A stretch of DNA of 64,000 nt. Source: Blautia sp. An81 (GTDB lineage: Bacteria > Bacillota > Clostridia > Lachnospirales > Lachnospiraceae). Shown piece by piece: positions 7,394 through 16,233 of this stretch. Both the position numbers and the translations under genes were made by a program. The first letter of the stretch is position 1. Each line of letters starts with the position of its first letter. A model generated the notes under the pieces. It was not told the origin of the DNA. It made no database searches and saw only the letters and a list, made by a program, of their open reading frames with translations. Location: NCBI RefSeq assembly GCF_002161285.1, contig NZ_NFHH01000021.1, positions 1-64,000 of the forward strand, read 5' to 3'.

Positions 7394-9391
7394 ATGAGAA
7401 TTGCTTTTGCAGGAAATCCTAACAGCGGAAAAACCACCATGTACAATGCGTTAACAGGAAGAAATGAACGTGTTGGAAACTGGGCCGGTGTTACGGTAGA
7501 GCGAAAGGAAAGCCCGATCAAAAAGGCTTACTATGATGGAGGGGAAGAATTGATCGCAGTGGACTTGCCTGGCGCCTATTCTATGTCTCCCTTTACTTCA
7601 GAAGAGAGCATCACCAGCAGTTATGTGAAAAATGAACATCCAGATGCGATCATTAACATTGTGGATGCCACAAACTTAAGCCGAAGCCTGTTTTTTACCA
7701 CACAGCTTCTGGAACTGGGCGTTCCTGTAGTAGTAGCTTTAAATAAAAGTGATATTACAGAAAAGAAACAGACAAAAATCGATATAAAGCGTCTGTCTGA
7801 GAAGCTGGGCTGTCCGGTGGTGAAGACCGTCTCTACTTCCTCGGGACATGAAGGGTTGAAAGAGGCTGTAAGCCAGGCTGCCGCCTTATATGGAAAAGGG
7901 CAGAAGGCGCCTTATGTCCAGGCAGATATCGACCTTCATGACAAAAGCGCAGTAGAAGCTGCGGACAGAAAACGTTTTGATTTTGTAAACAATATTGTAA
8001 AGGAAGTAGAAAAGAGAAAAGTCTTTACAAAAGATAAGACTATTCAGGATAAGATTGACGCGGTGATCACCCATAAGATCATTGGTATTCCCATTTTTGC
8101 CGTGATTATTTTCCTGGTTTTCTACATATCTCAGACTACACTGGGAACCTGGATCGCAGACTGGCTGGTTGCCTGGATTGAAACCTTCCAGGGATGGGTA
8201 GGCGGAATGATGGAAAATGCCAATCCTCTGCTGTATGCAATCCTGGTTGACGGTATTATTGGCGGCGTTGGCGCAGTAGTAGGTTTCCTGCCGCTGGTAA
8301 TGGTTATGTATTTCCTCATTGCTCTTCTTGAGGACTGCGGTTATATGGCCCGTGCCACTGTTGTACTGGACCCGATTTTTAAAAGAGTAGGTCTTTCCGG
8401 TAAATCTGTAATTCCTATGGTGATCGGTACCGGATGTGCGATCCCAGGCGTTATGGCCTCCCGTACTATCCGCAATGAGAGAGAGCGGAGAACAACCGCT
8501 ATGCTGACGCCATTTATGCCCTGTGGAGCTAAAATTCCTGTAATCGCATTATTTGCCGGAGCTTTCTTCGCAGACGCATGGTGGGTATCTGCAACTATGT
8601 ATCTGGTAGGTATTGTACTGGTCCTTCTGGGAGCACTCCTTGTAAAGAGGATCACTGGACAGAAATATCGTAAATCTTTCTTCATCATTGAGCTTCCGGA
8701 ATATAAAGTTCCTAGCTTAAAGAGAGCCTGCGTATCCATGCTGGAGCGTGGTAAAGCATATATCATCAAAGCCGGAACCATTATCCTGGTCTGCAACACA
8801 GTGGTTCAGATCATGCAGAGCTTTAACTGGCAGTTCCAGCTTGTGGCAGAAGGTGCAGAGAGCACTTCTATCCTGGCAAGTATTGCCCATCCGATCTCCA
8901 TTTTATTTATTCCTCTGGGATTCGGCGTATGGCAGCTTGCAGCAGCAGCAGTTACCGGTTTTATCGCCAAAGAGAACGTAGTAGGTACTCTGGCTGTTGT
9001 TTATGGTGTGACAAACCTGATTGATACGGAAGAACTGGCGCTGGTGGGAAGCGGCAGCGATGTAGCAACTGTTATGGGACTTACAAAGGTTGCTGCCCTG
9101 GCATACCTGATGTTTAACCTGTATACGCCTCCTTGTTTTGCGGCTCTGGGAGCTATGAACTCGGAAATGAAGAGCGGAAAATGGCTCTTCGGCGGTATCT
9201 GCCTCCAGCTTGCTACCGGCTATACAGTAGCGTTCCTTGTATATCAGATTGGTACCCTGGCTGCTACTGGCGCTCTGGGAACAGCCTTTGTTCCAGGACT
9301 GATTGCTATTTTAGTATTTGCAGCTATTATCATCTGGAGAATACGCAAATCCGATCAGGAATTCGCAGCAGAATACAGTCTGCATGCATAA
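7394..9391 (+). CDS. feoB: Ferrous iron transport protein B
   Basis: A 665-residue inner-membrane Fe(II) transporter with an N-terminal G-protein domain. G1 is GNPNSGKT (residues 7-14), G3 DLPGAYSM, and G4 NKSD near 125. Two Gate-type membrane regions follow (VVGFLPLVMVMYFLIALLED, then GTGCAIPGVMASR with the conserved Cys) and further C-terminal helices. ATG 7394 is preceded by AAGGAGG at a spacing of ten; the TTG at 7370 lies upstream of that site and is rejected. Operon with feoA. Confidence 0.95.
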   Translation: MRIAFAGNPNSGKTTMYNALTGRNERVGNWAGVTVERKESPIKKAYYDGGEELIAVDLPGAYSMSPFTSEESITSSYVKNEHPDAIINIVDATNLSRSLFFTTQLLELGVPVVVALNKSDITEKKQTKIDIKRLSEKLGCPVVKTVSTSSGHEGLKEAVSQAAALYGKGQKAPYVQADIDLHDKSAVEAADRKRFDFVNNIVKEVEKRKVFTKDKTIQDKIDAVITHKIIGIPIFAVIIFLVFYISQTTLGTWIADWLVAWIETFQGWVGGMMENANPLLYAILVDGIIGGVGAVVGFLPLVMVMYFLIALLEDCGYMARATVVLDPIFKRVGLSGKSVIPMVIGTGCAIPGVMASRTIRNERERRTTAMLTPFMPCGAKIPVIALFAGAFFADAWWVSATMYLVGIVLVLLGALLVKRITGQKYRKSFFIIELPEYKVPSLKRACVSMLERGKAYIIKAGTIILVCNTVVQIMQSFNWQFQLVAEGAESTSILASIAHPISILFIPLGFGVWQLAAAAVTGFIAKENVVGTLAVVYGVTNLIDTEELALVGSGSDVATVMGLTKVAALAYLMFNLYTPPCFAALGAMNSEMKSGKWLFGGICLQLATGYTVAFLVYQIGTLAATGALGTAFVPGLIAILVFAAIIIWRIRKSDQEFAAEYSLHA

Positions 9392-9404
9392 GAAAATAAT
9401 TTTT

Positions 9405-9433
9405 CAGCCGGCAGGAAATTCTCCCGCCGGCTG
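9405..9433 (+). terminator. GC-rich hairpin after feoB
   Basis: CAGCCGGC (9405-9412) pairs with GCCGGCTG (9426-9433). The following CTTCTTCTT is a weak U tract, so read-through into the Cys-rich gene downstream is likely. Confidence 0.6.
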
Positions 9434-9478
9434 CTTCTTCTTAGTACAGAGAGTTTTGAATGGAGGAGAGGACAGTAT

Positions 9479-9859
9479 ATGGAAAATGTGATTGCACTTC
9501 TTGTTCTGGTCATTATCTTAGGTCTGGCAGTTTCTTATATTGTGAAAGCCAAGAAAAAGGGCGTGAAATGTATCGGCTGTCCAGCTGGCGCAAGCTGTCC
9601 CAGTGCTGGGAAAATGAAGAAAAAGAAACTGGAGGGTCCGGTACTGGGCAAAAAGATCATGGAGATTTCCGGCATGAGCTGTGACCACTGCGTGATGAAT
9701 GTGACTGCAATGTTGAACAGGATCGACGGTGTCAGCGCCGAGGTGAATCTTTCTAAAGGAAGAGCCGTAGTTTCCTATGACCGGGAAATCGGAGATGATA
9801 TTTTGAAGGATGCTGTGGAAATGATCGGGTATCAGGTTACCGGGATCAGACAGAAGTAG
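9479..9859 (+). CDS. FeoB-associated Cys-rich region fused to HMA domain
   Basis: A 126-residue protein: a membrane helix (IALLVLVIILGLAVSYIV), then CIGCPAGASC in the style of FeoB-associated proteins, a KKKK linker, and a full HMA domain (about residues 58-124) with GMSCDHC. It combines in one chain the features of the 4843 and 5032 proteins. GGAGGAG lies ten bases before ATG 9479. It probably receives metal near FeoB; whether iron or a contaminating soft metal cannot be told. Confidence 0.75.
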   Translation: MENVIALLVLVIILGLAVSYIVKAKKKGVKCIGCPAGASCPSAGKMKKKKLEGPVLGKKIMEISGMSCDHCVMNVTAMLNRIDGVSAEVNLSKGRAVVSYDREIGDDILKDAVEMIGYQVTGIRQK

Positions 9860-9882
9860 AAGTCAATAAAGAGAAGTAGTTT

Positions 9883-9946
9883 AAAAGGCTGCAGTACAAA
9901 CAAGGTTTGAAAGAAATTTTGCCTTGTTTATACTGCGGCCTTTTTA
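9883..9946. terminator. Bidirectional terminator
   Basis: AAAAGGCTGCAGTA...AACAAGG (9883-9905) pairs with CCTTGTTT...TACTGCGGCCTTTTT (9922-9945), a long imperfect stem with A and T tracts on its outer sides. It serves the Cys-rich gene and the converging ABC permease. Confidence 0.8.
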
Positions 9947-9952
9947 AATATT

Positions 9953-10759
9953 TCATAGGCGCTTTTGGTAAATCCACTGGAGAAGATTGATCAATGCATA
10001 GAGCAGTATTGCCATGACGCAGAGTATCACAATGGACATGATCATGGTGGTAAGCTGGAAGACCTGGCTGGAATAGATGATCAGATATCCCAGGCCTCGC
10101 TTGCTGCCGATCATTTCCCCGATCACGATACCAATGAGAGAAAGGCCGATATTTACTTTCATAACGCTTAAGATCAAAGGGACCGACCCGGGAAGGATCA
10201 CTTTCAGCAGTTCATCTTTCTTGTTTCCTCCCAATGTTCGGATAAGCTTTAGTTTATCCGGGTCTGTCTCGCAGAATCCCGTATAAAGATTCATAATGGC
10301 TCCGAAGACAGCCACAGAGATTCCTGCCAGGATAATGGTTTTCATATTGCTGCCCAGCCACACAATGAGAAGAGGGGCCAGAGCAGATTTTGGAAGACTG
10401 TTCAGCACTACCAGATAAGGCTCCAGAATGAGAGACAGCCGGGGAAAGGCCCAGAGGAGCACACCGCAGCCGATTCCCAGTATGGTTACCAGTGCAAAGC
10501 TTATGAGAGTTTCCAGAAGGGTAATGGAAACGTGGTCGATCAAGGTGTGGTCCAGAAGCATTTCCCACATCTTTTCCAGGATCTGCCCCGGGCTTGAAAA
10601 GATAAAAGAGTCAATGAGCCCGGTTCTTGCAGATATCTCCCACAGTCCTACTAAAAATACAAATAGAAGAACTCTGGAGACCTGTATAAGAATGGAATTC
10701 CGTCTGATGGACAGAAGATATTTTTTCTGCCGCAGGGAAACCGGCTCAGAGTTCTTCAT
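9953..10759 (-). CDS. ABC transporter permease, NitT/TauT (SsuC) family
   Basis: A 268-residue membrane permease of the nitrate/sulfonate/taurine type. There are six likely helices, starting at VLLFVFLVGLWEISA, and the family EAA loop (GGNKKDELLKVILPGSVP) near residues 175-192, where the ATPase docks. The ATG lies inside the end of the ATPase gene (14-base overlap), so the two were translated as a pair. The ATPase is now interrupted by the integrative element, so this permease is probably not powered and may not be transcribed from its native promoter. No substrate-binding protein is adjacent, so the substrate is unknown. Confidence 0.8.
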   Translation of the reverse strand: MKNSEPVSLRQKKYLLSIRRNSILIQVSRVLLFVFLVGLWEISARTGLIDSFIFSSPGQILEKMWEMLLDHTLIDHVSITLLETLISFALVTILGIGCGVLLWAFPRLSLILEPYLVVLNSLPKSALAPLLIVWLGSNMKTIILAGISVAVFGAIMNLYTGFCETDPDKLKLIRTLGGNKKDELLKVILPGSVPLILSVMKVNIGLSLIGIVIGEMIGSKRGLGYLIIYSSQVFQLTTMIMSIVILCVMAILLYALINLLQWIYQKRL

Positions 10760-11384
10760 GGCGGTTCAGCTCCTTCCAGATTTCATTAAAATAATTTTTA
10801 AATTCCGGAGCGCTTCGGGAGGCCATGGGAGTCCGGTCTTCCAGATCAAACTCTATAGAGATGATTTTCTGTACGGTGGCTGGCCGCCTGCTGAAAACAA
10901 TGACCCGGTCTGCCATGCTCACGGCTTCTGAAATATCATGGGTTACCAGTATAGCGGTTTTTTCTTCCTTCCTGATGATCTTTCCAATATCGTCGCCTAC
11001 AGAAAGCCTGGTCTGATAATCCAGGGCGGAGAAGGGCTCGTCAAGGAGGAGAAGCTCCGGGTCAAGGGCCAGGGTGCGGATCAGAGCCGCTCTTTGGCGC
11101 ATGCCTCCGGAAAGCTGGGATGGCCGTGAATCCTTAAACTTATCCAGCCCGTAATCGGTAAGGAGATGTTCTGCTCTTTCAATATTTTCTTCGGATTTTT
11201 TCTTCTGTATCTCAAGACCCAGCAGAACATTGCTGTATATGGTGCGCCATTCAAAAAGATGGTCCTTTTGAAGCATATAGCCGATATTGGTGGCGGTCTC
11301 TTCCATAGGCTTTCCCTTTAAGAGGATTTCTCCTTTTTCAGGCTTCAGAAGTCCGCAGAGCATATCCAGAAGGGTAGATTTACC
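10746..11384 (-). pseudogene. C-terminal part of ABC ATPase, separated from its start by the element
   Basis: From GKSTLLDMLCGLLKPEKGE onward this is residues 48-258 of a NitT/TauT ATPase: Q-loop GYMLQKDHLFEW, signature SQLSGGMRQR, Walker B LLLLDEPFSALD, H-loop ILVTHD. Upstream of the GK the frame runs into element DNA (about 35 unrelated residues, FCFPWSSVGK) and the glycine that opens Walker A is missing. The lost N-terminus is found intact at 17859-18001. The reading frame is clean, so the split is recent or reversible. Confidence 0.9.
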
Positions 11385-11410
11385 TACAGAAGACCAGGGG
11401 AAACAAAAAG
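11380..11410. other. Left attachment junction with attP arm
   Basis: The core TTACC (11380-11384) is followed after ten bases by the arm CAGGGGAAACAAAAAG (11395-11410). Its reverse complement matches the right arm at 17830-17845 in 15 of 16 positions. Host ATPase sequence lies to the left of the core. Confidence 0.8.
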
Positions 11411-11457
11411 AGCCGGAAGGCATAGTATAGCAGAGAGAAGGAAAAGGCGGGAGAAGA

Positions 11458-11643
11458 ATGAGAGACCGGGAAATCCCAATGGAGATCATAGAGCAGGGAG
11501 AACTGCGCCGAAAAGAAATCCTGGACTTCTGGGCTGTACAGATTGGAGAAAAGTTGAGGGAAGAAGTGCCGTCAAAAGAAGAGAGAATAGAAATCCTGGA
11601 CCGGATTTTGAAAAATCTCAGCTACCCTTCTGAATGCCCTTGA
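11458..11643 (+). CDS. Small charged protein at the left end of the element
   Basis: A 61-residue, highly charged, probably helical protein (MRDREIPMEIIEQGELRRKE...) with no membrane segment or recognised motif. GGGAG lies seven bases before the ATG, and the gene begins about 50 bases inside the left junction. Its size, charge and position next to an att site fit a recombination directionality factor, but those proteins share little sequence, so this is only a candidate. Confidence 0.45.
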   Translation: MRDREIPMEIIEQGELRRKEILDFWAVQIGEKLREEVPSKEERIEILDRILKNLSYPSECP

Positions 11644-11783
11644 TTTTGCAGAAAAAGAGGTTGGATTTGCGGAATAGAGATTGTTTTTCGACTATTATGC
11701 GGTACAATATAATTAGAAACTACATACGGATAATATCATTTCCTTACAGAGAAAGGCGGCAGGCCGCCAAAGGAGGCGTTCCT

Positions 11784-12494
11784 ATGAAGAAAAATCGGTG
11801 GCAGCAGTTAAAATACGATAATGAAAACAAACAGTGGAAACTGGAGCCGGAGAACCAGGAAACACTGGAGGAAATTATTCGTTTTCTTTATCACGAAAAG
11901 GTAGGGGTGATGGAAAGTGAGCTGATCCGCAGGGATTTGATCAGTATGGCCCAGGAAGCAGAAAAAAACGGAGAAAAATTAAAAACCCGGCTGGGTGATA
12001 TGGAAGCCTTTGCCCGGGAACTTGTTTCAGAGAGAAAGAAATCCTGCAAAGAAGAAAGGCTTTATTATAGCCTTTGGAAAACAGGAAAATATCTTTATAT
12101 TCTTTGGATTTCTCTTGCTGGAATAATATTTGTAAATGCCCTGTCAATGATACGGGCCGGCTTAGATCCCGGTATTGCGGAAGGAGTAAATTTTCTTTTT
12201 ATTCCCTATTGCATTTTATTAGCTTTTTTAATCTATTCTTATGACATATATGTCCAAAACCTGTTTCCTCTTAAAGGAACAGGAGGGAAAGTTCTGAGGG
12301 GGATTCTGGTTGTGGGATTCTTATTCCTCCTGAATGTGCTGCCCCGTTTTACTGCTGATCTCTGGAGCTCAGAGACTCTGGAGATACTAAGGGTGCCAAA
12401 CCTGATCTACCTGCCGCTGATCCTGGCAGCCTGGCTGGTTTCCAGGTGGGGGTATCTGCGGTTCAGCCAGTATGTGGAGAGAATAAACCTATAA
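11784..12494 (+). CDS. Membrane protein of unknown function, DUF1129/DUF1048-like layout
   Basis: A 236-residue protein: a soluble helical N-terminal half (residues 1-95, KYDNENKQWKLEPENQETLE...) and four likely membrane helices, at about 103-125, 142-160, 172-192 and 205-222. A cytosolic helical domain followed by a four-helix block is common in Firmicute DUF1129/DUF1048 proteins; I cannot confirm the family. AAAGGAGG lies before ATG 11784, which is preferred over the upstream in-frame start at 11634 that lacks a site. It is cargo of the integrative element. Confidence 0.55.
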   Translation: MKKNRWQQLKYDNENKQWKLEPENQETLEEIIRFLYHEKVGVMESELIRRDLISMAQEAEKNGEKLKTRLGDMEAFARELVSERKKSCKEERLYYSLWKTGKYLYILWISLAGIIFVNALSMIRAGLDPGIAEGVNFLFIPYCILLAFLIYSYDIYVQNLFPLKGTGGKVLRGILVVGFLFLLNVLPRFTADLWSSETLEILRVPNLIYLPLILAAWLVSRWGYLRFSQYVERINL

Positions 12495-12575
12495 ACAATA
12501 TACATTACGGAATGCCAGCTTTGGGTGTACAAGGAGATCTTTGTCCCTGGTGCACCCAGGGCAGAGCCGCGAAAA

Positions 12576-12622
12576 AAGAAAGAAGCAGGAACAGTTCAGA
12601 TAGAACTTCCTGCTTCTTTCTT
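12576..12622. terminator. Bidirectional terminator inside the element
   Basis: AAGAAAGAAGCAGGAA (12576-12591) pairs perfectly with TTCCTGCTTCTTTCTT (12607-12622). It separates the converging membrane-protein and LysE genes. A weaker GGGTG/CACCC hairpin precedes it at about 12523-12558. Confidence 0.8.
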
Positions 12623-12654
12623 CTACGACAGATATATTCAGAAATTCTCTGGTC

Positions 12655-13236
12655 TTACAGAAAAAGGGATACTGCACAATATACCAGCAGTAAAGCCATG
12701 ACCAAATTTACGGCCTTTGTATGCCGGGCAAAGAATCTGCAGAAAGCAGAACCGAACAGGGCCCATACATAGGAACTGGAAGCACCGATGAGGGTCAGGA
12801 CCAGGACAAAGCCGAAAAGGATCAGAGGAGAGGAATATAAGGGCAGGATATAAAGGGACATGGCGGTAATGGCGTAGATGTAGATTTTGGGATTCATAAA
12901 CTGCAGGAGCATTCCGGCAGTGAAGCTGGCTTCTTTGCCCCCTTCTGCCTTCAGGTCTCCGGAGCTTTTCCATACCTTCCATGCCAGATAGAGCATATAC
13001 CCGGCCCCCAGTATCTGCATGAGGAACTTTACTTTGGGAAGAAGGGTATATAAAGTGGCGCTGAACAGGGTACAGATACTCATAACAAAGAAAAATCCAG
13101 CAGTGATTCCAAAGTTAAAGGAGACACTGCGGCGAAAGCCCAGCCGGGCTGCATTGCTCATAGAGAGCAGATTATTGGGGCCTGGGGTATAGGCGGTAAT
13201 AAAGCAGTAGATTAAAAAATCATACAATGGGAACAA
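12655..13236 (-). CDS. LysE/RhtB-family amino acid exporter
   Basis: A 193-residue inner-membrane exporter with six likely helices. The family signature TPGPNNLLSM is near residue 18 and is followed by AARLGFRRS. The group exports amino acids or homoserine/threonine/cysteine-like compounds by proton antiport. The start is taken as TTG 13236, eight bases after AAGGAG; the GTG at 13245 overlaps that site. It is divergent from the XRE-cupin regulator, a common arrangement for a regulated exporter, and it shares an element with a cysteine-degrading enzyme, so cysteine or a related amino acid is a plausible substrate (inference). Confidence 0.8.
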   Translation of the reverse strand: MFPLYDFLIYCFITAYTPGPNNLLSMSNAARLGFRRSVSFNFGITAGFFFVMSICTLFSATLYTLLPKVKFLMQILGAGYMLYLAWKVWKSSGDLKAEGGKEASFTAGMLLQFMNPKIYIYAITAMSLYILPLYSSPLILFGFVLVLTLIGASSSYVWALFGSAFCRFFARHTKAVNLVMALLLVYCAVSLFL

Positions 13237-13245
13237 AGAAACCAC

Positions 13246-13383
13246 TCCTTCTTTCTTGTAATATTTTCATCTTTACAAACAGCGAGTATAATTTTATAAT
13301 GTAATAAAATGTATACTATACTGTTGAAATTACAATATAATAATATATCTATATCAATATAATGTCAATAGGGAAGTGATATT
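13246..13383. promoter_or_regulatory. Divergent AT-rich promoter region of exporter and regulator
   Basis: 138 very AT-rich bases between the diverging starts, with several TATAAT-like hexamers (for example 13301-13306) and TATA runs but no unique -35/-10 pair that I can choose. It is the likely binding site of the XRE-cupin regulator. Confidence 0.45.
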
Positions 13384-13935
13384 TTGGACTCAATGAATAA
13401 GATTGTTGCAAGAAACGTGAAAGACCTCCGGGAAAAGAACAATCTGAGCATGGATGAGCTGGTCAGGCTCAGCGGAGTCAGCAAGAGTATGCTGGCCCAG
13501 ATCGAGAGGGGGGACGCCAATCCTACGATTTCTACTTTATGGAAAATTTCCAATGGATTGAAGGTGCCTTTCGACGCCCTTACCCTGCGGCCAAAATCCG
13601 ATTATGAAATTGTAAAAACAGAGGAGGTCCAGCCTCTTTTGGAAGATGAGGGAAAAGTCAGAAATTATTCTCTCTTTCCTGATGATGAGAACCGGAGATT
13701 TGCAGTCTATTATCTGGAACTGGATCCGGGCAGCTTCTGGGAATCAGAACCTCATCTGAAAGGAACTGCGGAATTTATTACAGTTTTTGCCGGGAGCCTG
13801 GAGGTACGGACCGGGGACCGGGTGTTTACTGTAGCGAAAGGAGAAAGTATCCGGTTTCCGGGAGACAGGATCCATTCTTACAGAAATACAGGGCAGGAGA
13901 TGACGGTCCTGCATATGATCTTATACAATCCATGA
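13384..13935 (+). CDS. XRE-family regulator with C-terminal cupin
   Basis: A 183-residue transcription factor. An N-terminal helix-turn-helix (residues 7-62, LSMDELVRLSGVSKSMLAQI) is joined to a cupin barrel (about residues 105-180, ending ESIRFPGDRIHSYRNTG). In this class the cupin binds a small effector and the HTH controls a neighbouring transporter or catabolic operon. TTG 13384 has GGGAAGTG at the right distance, while the in-frame ATG at 13393 is 15 bases from it; either is possible. It heads a tight operon: kinase, cysteine-desulfidase-type enzyme, recombinase. Confidence 0.85.
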   Translation: MDSMNKIVARNVKDLREKNNLSMDELVRLSGVSKSMLAQIERGDANPTISTLWKISNGLKVPFDALTLRPKSDYEIVKTEEVQPLLEDEGKVRNYSLFPDDENRRFAVYYLELDPGSFWESEPHLKGTAEFITVFAGSLEVRTGDRVFTVAKGESIRFPGDRIHSYRNTGQEMTVLHMILYNP

Positions 13936-13952
13936 GAAATGAGAGAAAAGCT

Positions 13953-14900
13953 ATGAAAAATATTATGATCATAGGAGCGGCTGTGGGAGATGTGCTGGTT
14001 TATCCGGCGTCTCCTGAGGTTTTTGCCGCAGGTTCCTGGCCGGCCAGGGAAATCCTCTTGTCTACAGGGGGAGACGGACTGAATGAAGCCACGGTTCTGG
14101 CAGATCTGGGAAAAAGTCCCTACCTGTGTACTTTACTTGGAAAGGACAAGATGGGAGAAATGGTGAGGGCTCACTGTGAAGCAAGAGGAATCCGCAAGGA
14201 TTTCCTTCAGTATGACCAGGATATTCCTACGGGATTAAATGTAGTATTAGTCCAGGAGAACGGAGAGAGAAGCTTTCTGACCAATCCGGCCAGCTCTCTG
14301 CGAAAGTTGAAAAGGGAACACATTCCCAGGAAGTTTCCCGAGGACGTGGGTATCCTCTGCCTGGCCAGTATTTTTGTCTCTCCCTGTCTGGAAAACCAGG
14401 AACTTTCAGAGATTTTTGCCAGAGCAAAAGAGCAGGGGCTCACAGTCTGCGCGGACATGACCAAGAGGAAAAAAGGAGAGACAGCCTGGGATATGAAGGA
14501 GACTTTCTCCCAGGTGGATTACCTTTTTGCCAACCAGGAGGAGGGCCAGCTGCTGACTGGAAAATCTGCACCGGAAGAGATTGCCCATGCACTATTAGAA
14601 TGTGGGGCAGGCTGTGCAGTGATCAAGACGGGAGGGAAAGGCTGCTATATAAAAAACAAAAAAGAAGCTTTTGCCATTCCCGGATTTTCTGTAGAATGTG
14701 TGGATACCACCGGAGCAGGAGACAGCTTCTGCGCCGGGTTCCTTTACGGACTGTCTGAGAAGAAAGATCTGTATACCTGCGGACTGTACGGAAATGCCTG
14801 CGGTGCTCTGGCCGTCCGGCAGGTGGGAGCCTGCAGGGAAAAGATTTTATGGAAAGATGTGGATAAAATAATCAAAGAACAGGGGAAGAAAAATGGATAA
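13953..14900 (+). CDS. PfkB-family carbohydrate/nucleoside kinase
   Basis: A 315-residue ribokinase-fold kinase. The N-terminal GG motif is STGGDGLNEATVLADLG, and the C-terminal signature DTTGAGDSFCAGF (near residue 255) holds the catalytic Asp. The substrate is not evident; sugars, nucleosides and some amino-acid-like alcohols are all known for the fold. ATG 13953 is chosen because the frame MKNIMIIGAAVGDVL matches the family start; an ATGA overlap at 13932 is the alternative. Its end overlaps the next gene by eight bases, so the two products are probably made together. Confidence 0.8.
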   Translation: MKNIMIIGAAVGDVLVYPASPEVFAAGSWPAREILLSTGGDGLNEATVLADLGKSPYLCTLLGKDKMGEMVRAHCEARGIRKDFLQYDQDIPTGLNVVLVQENGERSFLTNPASSLRKLKREHIPRKFPEDVGILCLASIFVSPCLENQELSEIFARAKEQGLTVCADMTKRKKGETAWDMKETFSQVDYLFANQEEGQLLTGKSAPEEIAHALLECGAGCAVIKTGGKGCYIKNKKEAFAIPGFSVECVDTTGAGDSFCAGFLYGLSEKKDLYTCGLYGNACGALAVRQVGACREKILWKDVDKIIKEQGKKNG

Positions 14901-16206
14901 GAAACTCTATGAGGCGTATATAAAGATTCTGGAGGAAGAGCTGGTACCTGCCATGGGCTGTACAGAACCTATTGCCATTGCCTATGGAGCAGCTCTGGCC
15001 AGAGAGACTCTGGGGAGCCTGCCTAAGAAAGTGATCATCAGCGCCAGCGGAAATATCATTAAAAACGTAAAAAGCGTAGTAGTGCCAAATACCGGCGGCC
15101 TTCGGGGAATTCCTGCCGCAGCAGCAGCGGGAGTTGTGGCCGGAAAGGCAGAGAAAAAGCTGGAAGTACTGGCAGATATTACTTCAAAGGAAGTAGAAGA
15201 GATCAGCGCCTATCTGAAGGCGGCAGCTTTTGAGGTGAAAACTGTGGAATCCGGCTGTGTTTTTGACATTATCGTAGAGCTTCAGGGAGAGGGACATCAG
15301 TGCTCTGTGCGGATCCAGGGACATCATACAAATGTAGTCTATGTGGAGAAAGACGGAGAAGTCCTGCTGGATAAGGATTATGCAGAAGGACAGGAAGGAG
15401 AGCGGACAGACAGAAGCCTGCTCAGTGTGGAAGAGATCATCCGGTTTGCAGACCAGGTGGAGATTTCCCATGTAGAAAAGGTGATCCAGAGGCAGATTGA
15501 TTATAACACGGCCATTGCCCAGGAAGGTCTCAGTGGAAAATGGGGCGCCGGAATCGGAAAGATCTTACTGCTGTCTTACGGAAACAGTGTCCATAACCGG
15601 GCCAAGGCCATGGCTGCTGCAGGCTCTGATGCCAGAATGAACGGCTGCGATATGCCGGTAGTGATCAATTCCGGCAGCGGAAACCAGGGAATGACCGCCT
15701 CTCTTCCGGTTATTGTTTACGGAGAAGATATGAAGGTATCCAGAGAAACACTGATAAGGGCCCTTGTGGTTTCCAATCTGGTGACCATACACTTAAAATC
15801 CGGCATCGGTACGCTGTCCGCTTACTGCGGCGCTATCAGTGCAGGCTGCGGAGCCGGAGCGGGGATTACTTATCTCTATGGAGGCAGATTTAAGGAAATC
15901 GCTCATACTATTGTAAATGCTCTGGCCATTAATTCCGGAGTTGTCTGCGACGGAGCCAAAGCAAGCTGTGCGGCAAAGATCGCCTCTGCAGTGGAGGCCG
16001 GTACTCTGGGAATGAAAATGTATCAGTTCGGCAGTGAATTTTATGGGGGAGACGGCATTGTGGCCTCTGGAATCGAGGAGACCATCGAAAACGTATCCCA
16101 GCTTGCCAGAGACGGCATGAGAGAAACCGATAAAAAGATCATCGACATTATGATCCGCAATCAGGGAAAGGAGAAACAGAAGGAAGATCCTCTGCATATA
16201 CTATAA
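14893..16206 (+). CDS. L-cysteine desulfidase / serine dehydratase-alpha-like Fe-S enzyme (CyuA/YhaM family)
   Basis: A 437-residue cytoplasmic lyase of the UPF0597/CyuA family, whose members split cysteine to pyruvate, ammonia and sulfide, or act on serine, with a 4Fe-4S cluster. The early Cys sits in VPAMGCTEPIA (Cys23), and further cluster candidates are in CGAISAGCGAGAG and VVCDGAKASC near 310-360. The C-terminal Gly/Ala-rich loops fit the serine dehydratase alpha fold. The overlap with the kinase gene and the presence of a LysE exporter point to amino acid detoxification or use. Cysteine versus serine cannot be settled here. Confidence 0.75.
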   Translation: MDKKLYEAYIKILEEELVPAMGCTEPIAIAYGAALARETLGSLPKKVIISASGNIIKNVKSVVVPNTGGLRGIPAAAAAGVVAGKAEKKLEVLADITSKEVEEISAYLKAAAFEVKTVESGCVFDIIVELQGEGHQCSVRIQGHHTNVVYVEKDGEVLLDKDYAEGQEGERTDRSLLSVEEIIRFADQVEISHVEKVIQRQIDYNTAIAQEGLSGKWGAGIGKILLLSYGNSVHNRAKAMAAAGSDARMNGCDMPVVINSGSGNQGMTASLPVIVYGEDMKVSRETLIRALVVSNLVTIHLKSGIGTLSAYCGAISAGCGAGAGITYLYGGRFKEIAHTIVNALAINSGVVCDGAKASCAAKIASAVEAGTLGMKMYQFGSEFYGGDGIVASGIEETIENVSQLARDGMRETDKKIIDIMIRNQGKEKQKEDPLHIL

Positions 16207-16233
16207 GGAACCCAAGGAAAAGAAGGGATTCCT

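Noticed and set aside
10746-11489. A complete ABC ATPase read from 11489
   Set aside because: The first 36 residues are element DNA, Walker A lacks its first glycine, and the real N-terminus is at 17859-18001.
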